Part shown: positions 5,007 through 8,657 of the stretch, in pieces
How the letters are laid out: each line of letters opens with the position of its first letter
How positions within the stretch are numbered: position 1 is the stretch's first letter
Assembly (NCBI GenBank): GCA_016715905.1
Contig: JADJXI010000009.1
Span: forward strand, 1-8,657
DNA: 8,657 nt
Source: Sphingobacteriaceae bacterium
GTDB taxonomy: Bacteria > Bacteroidota > Bacteroidia > B-17B0 > Aurantibacillaceae
Reading direction: 5' to 3'
Translations under genes and position numbers: made by a program
Notes under the pieces: model-generated
Seen by the model: only the letters and a program-made list of their open reading frames with translations
Databases searched by the model: none
What the model was told of the DNA's origin: nothing

Positions 5007-5199
5007 ATTTTCAAAGATGAGTAATAACGCAAAATTGTTATACTTGATGCTGCACGAGTCTTTAGACAAGCAATATGACAGAGTTATATATAACTTAGAC
5101 ACAATGATTAAGTTAATTGATGCACATGACACAGCCAAAAAAGAGCTTTTGGATAATGACTACATCTTAAAAATTGATGGAATCTACTATTTGAGATAA
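4981..5199 (+). CDS. Mini winged-helix-like protein, 72 residues
   Basis: ATG at 4981 follows GAGGTG (4970-4975) and overlaps the methyltransferase end by 26 bases. An upstream in-frame TTG at 4966 lies before that SD and was not chosen. The sequence MSDKFSKMSNNAKLLYLMLH resembles the first helices of replication initiator winged-helix domains, which typically have a phrase like LS.DAKLLY.LL. It ends after DNDYILKIDGIYYLR, which could be the wing. It may bind DNA near the promoter that follows at once. No larger initiator body is attached. Assignment by resemblance only. Confidence 0.6.
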   Translation: MIYTIMSDKFSKMSNNAKLLYLMLHESLDKQYDRVIYNLDTMIKLIDAHDTAKKELLDNDYILKIDGIYYLR

Positions 5200-5210
5200 G
5201 GTCAAAACTA

Positions 5211-5239
5211 TTGACATACTTAGTAAATTATGATATAAT
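5211..5239 (+). promoter_or_regulatory. Strong internal promoter with extended -10
   Basis: TTGACA (5211-5216), 17 bp, TATAAT (5234-5239), with TG at 5231-5232 making an extended -10. All elements match sigma-A consensus. It lies in the gap before the ribbon-helix-helix gene and would drive that gene and the replication module separately from the first promoter. Confidence 0.85.
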
Positions 5240-5245
5240 ATAATT
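5226..5245. promoter_or_regulatory. Possible operator over the -10 box
   Basis: AATTAT (5226-5231) and ATAATT (5240-5245) flank the -10 region symmetrically. The next gene encodes a ribbon-helix-helix protein, a class that often represses its own promoter. In DNA this AT-rich the palindrome could be chance. Confidence 0.35.
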
Positions 5246-5271
5246 ATACATGCGAGGAGGTGATTTTTTAA

Positions 5272-5448
5272 ATGCAAAAACATGTAGTTGCTACTAACAA
5301 GTACAATAAAAAAGCATACGATTTTATGAGATTATTTGTCGCAAAAGGAGAGCTAGCAAAATTAAAAGAGATTGCAAAAAGTCAAGGTAAATCATTAAAT
5401 AGATTTGTGACGGATGCAGTTTACAAGGAGATTGAGGCAATAAAGTAA
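5272..5448 (+). CDS. Ribbon-helix-helix (Arc/MetJ-type) DNA-binding protein
   Basis: ATG at 5272 follows AGGAGGTGAT (5255-5264). The 58-residue product reads TNKYNKKAYDFMRLFVAKGE, then LAKLKEIAKSQGKSLNRFVT and DAVYKEIEAIK. This is the compact build of clostridial Arc-like proteins: a short strand (MRLFV) that enters the major groove as a two-stranded sheet in the dimer, then two helices around the G-K-S-L-N-x-F turn. Such proteins are usually transcription repressors. It has its own consensus promoter with an AT-rich palindrome over the -10, so autoregulation and timing of the replication genes are plausible. Length is normal for the family. Confidence 0.8.
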   Translation: MQKHVVATNKYNKKAYDFMRLFVAKGELAKLKEIAKSQGKSLNRFVTDAVYKEIEAIK

Positions 5449-5501
5449 AATGCATTATACTAAAATGTAAAATGAGTAAATAAGCGATTGGAGGGCAATT
5501 A

Positions 5502-6332
5502 ATGAGCAAAAACAAAAAGTTTTTTTGGCTGAAACTCAAAGAAGATTTTTTTGAAAGCGATGAAATAAAAAATCTTAGAGAGTTTACCAAACGGCATGGC
5601 ATACAGTAATTTTATTTAAAGCTGTTATGTAAATCAATAAAAAATAACGGTGTATTAAGATTAAGAAACATAATACCTTATACAATTGAGATGCTAGCGT
5701 CCATGACAAACACAAACATAGACATAGCAAGAGGAGCAATAGAAAAGCTTATAGCATTAAATATGATAGAAGTACTTGATGATGGGGCGTTATATATGCT
5801 AGATATAGAAAACATGATAGGGAGTGAGACAGATAGTGCACAACGAATGCGAGAGGCAAGAGCAAAAACAATTAATTTGGAAGAAAAAGATAAAAAAAGC
5901 TTAACATTGTGCGAAAATGTGCGAAAAAGTGACACAGAGATAGATAAAGAAATAGAACTAGAAAAAGAGATAGAAATAGATAAAGAAAAAAAGATAAAAA
6001 AAGAAAAAAGTACGGTAAAAGCTAAAGCTTTCACGATACCTACAATCGATGAAATAAAAAATTATTGTAAAGAGAGAAAAAATAATGTAGATGCAGAAAA
6101 GTTTTTTGATTATTATGAAAGTAAAGGTTGGCTAGTAGGAAAAACAAAGATGAAGAACTGGCAAGCTGCAATAAGAAATTGGGAGAAGAATAGTTTTGAT
6201 AACGGCAATAAAAAGCAAGAGTTAAAAACGCATAACTATAACGAGTTTAAAGACTTTGAAGAATATGATTTTTTAGCAGAGTTTGACGAGATATTAAAAG
6301 AAGAGGAGGCTAACAAGTGTTTGAACAAATAA
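5502..6332 (+). pseudogene. Phage replisome organizer (replication initiation protein), interrupted near residue 36
   Basis: ATG at 5502 follows GGAGGG (5489-5494). The frame starts MSKNKKFFWLKLKEDFFESD, the typical N-terminus of the phage replisome organizer, then meets TAA at 5607-5609. The same frame resumes with LKLLCKSIKNNGVLRL and PYTIEMLASMTNTN (N-terminal winged helix), a lysine/glutamate linker, and a C-terminal domain with PTIDEIKNYCKERKN and FDYYESKGWLVGKTKMKNW. Around 5575-5615 a third frame encodes ESLPNGMAYSNF, the piece the family has at this point. Restoring AG in the AGAGAG at 5579-5584 and one T in the T4 at 5610-5613 gives one open protein of 277 residues. It should bind the phage origin and recruit the loader. 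Downstream overlap with the loader gene is typical. Confidence 0.8.
5936..6010 (+). repeat. Purine-rich low-complexity linker
   Basis: A run of GAAATAGA / GATAAAGAA / GAAAAAGAG units encodes an alternating Lys-Glu-Ile linker of about 25 residues (EIDKEIELEKEIEIDKEKK) between the two domains of the replisome organizer. The strand is nearly free of C, so it is prone to slippage and could unwind easily. Some phages place the replication origin inside the organizer gene at such repeats; no clear iterons are visible here. Confidence 0.5.
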
Positions 6333-7151
6333 TTGATGATGCATCTAGCAAAGCAAGTGAATATCAATCTAGTGATGATTACATAAAAGATGGGATAATA
6401 CACTGCAACAATTGCAATACTCCAAAACAAACGATTATAAAGCTGCTAGGTCAAGACAAAAAAGTATTTTGTTTATGTATGTGCCAATCTCTAAAAGTTG
6501 AAGAAGAGGAAAACAGACACAAACAAATACAACAAGAGTATATTAATAAGCAAAAATCAGATAGTTGCTTTGACGACAAAAGCTTAAAAACAAAAACGTT
6601 TGATACTACTGATAAAAACTCTAAAATATATACATTAGCTTTTAGATATGCAGATAATTTTGATAAGATGCTAAAAAATAATATGGGATTAATCCTGCAT
6701 GGAGAGAGAGGCACAGGAAAAACGCATATATCAGCTTGTATTGCTAATAGTGTATTAAGCCAATCTTATAGTGTTTACATGACTAAATTAAGCGCGCTAA
6801 TGTCTAAGATGCAAGAAAACTACTCAGAAAACAAATTGCATTTATTAAATAAAATAAATGATGTTGATTTATTTATTTTAGATGATATGGGAACGGAAAG
6901 ACACACAGAAACAGCAATGGAATTAATATTTGATATAATCGATAAAAGATATCTAAGCAAAAAAACCAATTATTATTTCAACAAATTTAACCCAAGAAGA
7001 ATTCACGAATAACGAAAATACGCAGTATAGACGTATTTTTGATAGGATAATTGAAAACTGTACATTTGTTAAAAGCGATATAAAAAATCAGAGAGCGGAT
7101 AAAGCGGCAATAAACAAATTGGACCTATTAAAAATTTTAAAAGGAGAATAA
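6317..7151 (+). pseudogene. dnaC: DnaC-type helicase loader (AAA+ ATPase), frameshifted before sensor 1
   Basis: GTG at 6317 follows AAGAGGAGG (6301-6309) and overlaps the organizer by 16 bases. The N-terminus has cysteines at 30, 33, 52, 54 and 56 (CNNC, CLCMC), a probable zinc site as in many phage loaders. Walker A is GERGTGKT (129-136) and Walker B LFILDD (185-190). After SKK at residue 216 the frame fails, ending at 7010-7012. In the next frame PIIISTNLTQEEF and YRRIFDRIIENC follow, supplying the sensor-1 (STN) and arginine-finger region, and the gene ends at 7151. Removing one A from the A7 at 6959-6965 restores about 277 residues, normal for the family. It loads the replicative helicase at the origin marked by the organizer. 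As written it would lack sensor 1 and be inactive. Confidence 0.85.
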
Positions 7152-7155
7152 AATT

Positions 7156-7791
7156 ATGAAAAAAAGTTTAACGATAGAGGAATTAAGAAGCAGGATAGGG
7201 AAACCTATTTTTGTAATTGCAACAACAGAGGAATTTAAAAATAAAACTGCTTGGTATGTTATATCAAAAATACATGAATTTAAAGCAGATAACGAAAACC
7301 GTGGATATATAGAGTTTACGGATTACGATTATATAGACCTTGAAAAAATACAATTCTTTAGATTTTTTGACACAGAAGCAACAGAAAAAGAACTTGCAGA
7401 AATTTTGAAAGAAGAAGAAAAGGCAAAAAAGAAAACGGGATATGAGAGAGTAGGGAAAGAAGAAAGCTATTATTACACGGAAACAAGTTATTTTAACGAC
7501 GAAAAACTAGCAAAAAATATAGCAAGAGCCGAACAGTTAAAATATAAACTAAGAAGATATGCAGCTTTAAACGGAGGTATTCCATCGCAGGCGGACTGGG
7601 GGAATTCATATGTAGCTAAATATGAAATAATAGGTGAAAGCGATAATTTTATACACGCTACTAAAAATTTTGAAAGCAGAGCTGTTGGAGCGATTTATTT
7701 CAAAGACATAGAAGCTTGCAAAAAAGCAATTGAAATTTTTAAAAAGGAATTGATATGGTACTTCACAGAGTTTCAAGAGATGTTATATTAA
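7156..7791 (+). CDS. Conserved-type phage protein, 211 residues, unknown function
   Basis: ATG at 7156 follows AAAAGGAG (7139-7146) and lies 4 bases after the loader stop. The frame is intact. The N-terminal half starts MKKSLTIEELRSRIGKPIFV and looks like a small beta domain that holds aromatic residues in GYIEFTDYDYIDLEKIQFF. A charged helical linker follows (about residues 75-95, KEEEKAKKKTG). The C-terminal part has NGGIPSQADW and ends with IYFKDIEACKKAIEIFKKEL, a segment often seen in phage proteins of unknown function. No catalytic motif is visible. It stands between replication and nucleotide/resolvase genes. I cannot name a function. Confidence 0.75.
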   Translation: MKKSLTIEELRSRIGKPIFVIATTEEFKNKTAWYVISKIHEFKADNENRGYIEFTDYDYIDLEKIQFFRFFDTEATEKELAEILKEEEKAKKKTGYERVGKEESYYYTETSYFNDEKLAKNIARAEQLKYKLRRYAALNGGIPSQADWGNSYVAKYEIIGESDNFIHATKNFESRAVGAIYFKDIEACKKAIEIFKKELIWYFTEFQEMLY

Positions 7792-7864
7792 TCAAATACG
7801 CGTGCACATTCGATTGTTAAGGTAGTTGCATATGATTATTAATAAAAAGTGACACTAAATTTTA

Positions 7865-7888
7865 TCTAGCGTTTAAACGCACGCTAGA
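7865..7888 (+). repeat. Hairpin upstream of the DUF5664 gene
   Basis: TCTAGCGT (7865-7872) and ACGCTAGA (7881-7888) form a perfect 8-bp stem with an 8-base loop, about 22 bases before the ATG at 7911. It lies in the gap 7792-7910, which otherwise shows no gene and no convincing promoter. No T-run follows the stem, so it resembles the other hairpins placed before SD sites in this operon. Confidence 0.65.
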
Positions 7889-7910
7889 GGTATTAGAGAG
7901 GATTATTAAA

Positions 7911-8377
7911 ATGACAGAAGAGGCAAAAATTAAAGATAGCGGGGAACGCAGAAAGTTTGAAAGTGGAGCAGTAAGGGATATATCGGAAGGAAAGGGCAGG
8001 TTTGATTTATTACCGCTTGACGTACTCGGAACAGCTAATCAAGATAATAGACTTACTAACATAAGTAATTATCAAAAAACAAATGACCAAACATATTTAT
8101 ATGCTGCTATGTCAGCAATAAATTACAGGATGGATTATGCTTTAATAGAGCGTATAGCAAAGCACTTTGAAAATGGGGCTAAGAAATACGATGAGAATAA
8201 CTGGCGAAAAGGTTTACGTGCAAATGTTACATAGATAGTGCGACCAGGCATTATTTTAAATGGGTATTGGGAGAGATAGACGAGGACCATGAGTCAGCTT
8301 TTTATTGGAATATTATGTGTTGTATTTGGACGCATGAAAATATTACTGAGATGCAAAGTTACAAAAAAAGAGGGTGA
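7911..8377 (+). pseudogene. DUF5664-type dATP/dGTP diphosphohydrolase, frameshifted
   Basis: ATG at 7911 has a modest SD (GAGAGGA, 7896-7902). The opening KDSGERRKFESGAVRDISEG, then GRFDLLPLDV, YQKTNDQTYLYAAM and the core HFENGAKKYDENNWRKGL are those of the phage family known as DUF5664 or dATP/dGTP diphosphohydrolase N-terminal domain. These are all-alpha, MazG-like folds that bind metal through acidic residues. The frame ends at 8232-8234, but another continues with CYIDSATRHYFKW, DEDHESAFYWNIMCCIWT, the expected second half, to TGA at 8375-8377. Adding one C at the TTTACG of 8213-8218 gives GLPCKCYIDSA and a 155-residue protein. It may remove dATP or dGTP from the pool. Specificity cannot be read here. 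Confidence 0.8.
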
Positions 8378-8381
8378 TTAA

Positions 8382-8657
8382 ATGAGGTTCGACTATATAA
8401 TACCTTTTATTCCACCAAGCAATAATCAATTTATTGGGCGTAATCAAATACGCCAGTTCCAAAAACAAAAGAAAGAGTGGGCGGAGATAATAAAGCTTTA
8501 TACACTTAAAAATAAGCCGTATAAGCCAATAAAGCAATGTAAGCTTACTTTATTTTATTACTTCAAAGATAAAATAAGGCGAGACCCCGATAATTATTCG
8601 GGGAAATTTATACTTGATGGTTTAGTAAAAGCAGGGATTATATTTGATGATAGTTTT
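8382..8657 (+). CDS. rusA: RusA-family Holliday junction resolvase, 3' end beyond the window
   Basis: ATG at 8382 follows AGAGGGTGAT (8369-8378). The visible 92 codons begin MRFDYIIPFIPPSNNQFIGR and end RRDPDNYSGKFILDGLVKAG plus IIFDDSF. The D-x-D-N ... K-x-I-L-D-G-L ... G-x-I-x-D-D pattern is the signature of RusA, with the aspartates that hold the catalytic metal. RusA works as a dimer and cuts Holliday junctions and branched replication intermediates. The family is about 120-140 residues, so perhaps a third is missing. Location at the end of the replication module is standard in Firmicute phages. Confidence 0.9.
   Translation, partial: MRFDYIIPFIPPSNNQFIGRNQIRQFQKQKKEWAEIIKLYTLKNKPYKPIKQCKLTLFYYFKDKIRRDPDNYSGKFILDGLVKAGIIFDDSF

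Noticed and set aside
5607..5609. TAA recoding or readthrough
   Set aside because: TAA ends most intact genes here, and the segment before this TAA fits the family only in another frame, so length changes explain it better.
7911..8377. Z-genome (2-aminoadenine) phage
   Set aside because: DUF5664-type proteins are common in ordinary Firmicute phages, and no PurZ or DatZ gene is visible in the window.

Overview
The window is an AT-rich stretch of a tailed temperate phage or prophage from a low-GC Gram-positive host, most likely Clostridia. Evidence: near-perfect Shine-Dalgarno (SD) sequences (AGGAGGTGAT type), ATGA and TAATG gene overlaps, almost unbroken plus-strand coding, and a typical order of phage recombination and replication genes. 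The host group is an inference from style and family resemblance; no host gene is present.

Layout. Positions 1-300 are a divergent control region. On the minus strand a GC-rich structured leader, with a 15-codon ORF and a second SD, points to a gene beyond the left edge (position suggests lysogeny). On the plus strand a consensus promoter (TTGACA, 17 bp, TATAAT) carries overlapping palindromes and opens the early lytic operon. From 297 to 1618 lie small early genes and a Gp157-family gene. From 1641 to 3006 lie a Rad52-like single-strand annealing protein, two tiny membrane peptides and a single-stranded DNA-binding protein. From 3047 to 4296 lie small accessory genes, including an NrdD C-terminus-like miniprotein and a YYxxNK repeat protein. 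From 4296 to 5199 lie a DNA methyltransferase and a mini winged-helix-like protein. At 5211 a second consensus promoter drives a ribbon-helix-helix regulator. It is followed by the replication module: replisome organizer, then DnaC-type helicase loader (5502-7151). The right end holds an unknown 211-codon gene, a DUF5664-type dATP/dGTP diphosphohydrolase and a RusA-type resolvase cut by the window edge.

The genes fit one programme: annealing protein plus SSB for recombination, organizer plus loader for replication start, RusA for branch resolution, a methyltransferase for DNA protection or marking, and a nucleotide-pool enzyme.

The most striking property is that at least six genes have broken frames, nearly all explained by one- or two-base length changes in short runs. 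The recovered frames join into recognisable proteins. This is either assembly or sequencing error in homopolymers or a decaying prophage; sequence alone cannot decide. Other points of interest are a long imperfect inverted repeat at 2254-2324, hairpins placed just before SD sites along the operon, a gene whose only sensible start is ATC, and a methyltransferase with Cys in place of a SAM-loop Gly. I saw no CRISPR array, tRNA, rRNA or insertion sequence.
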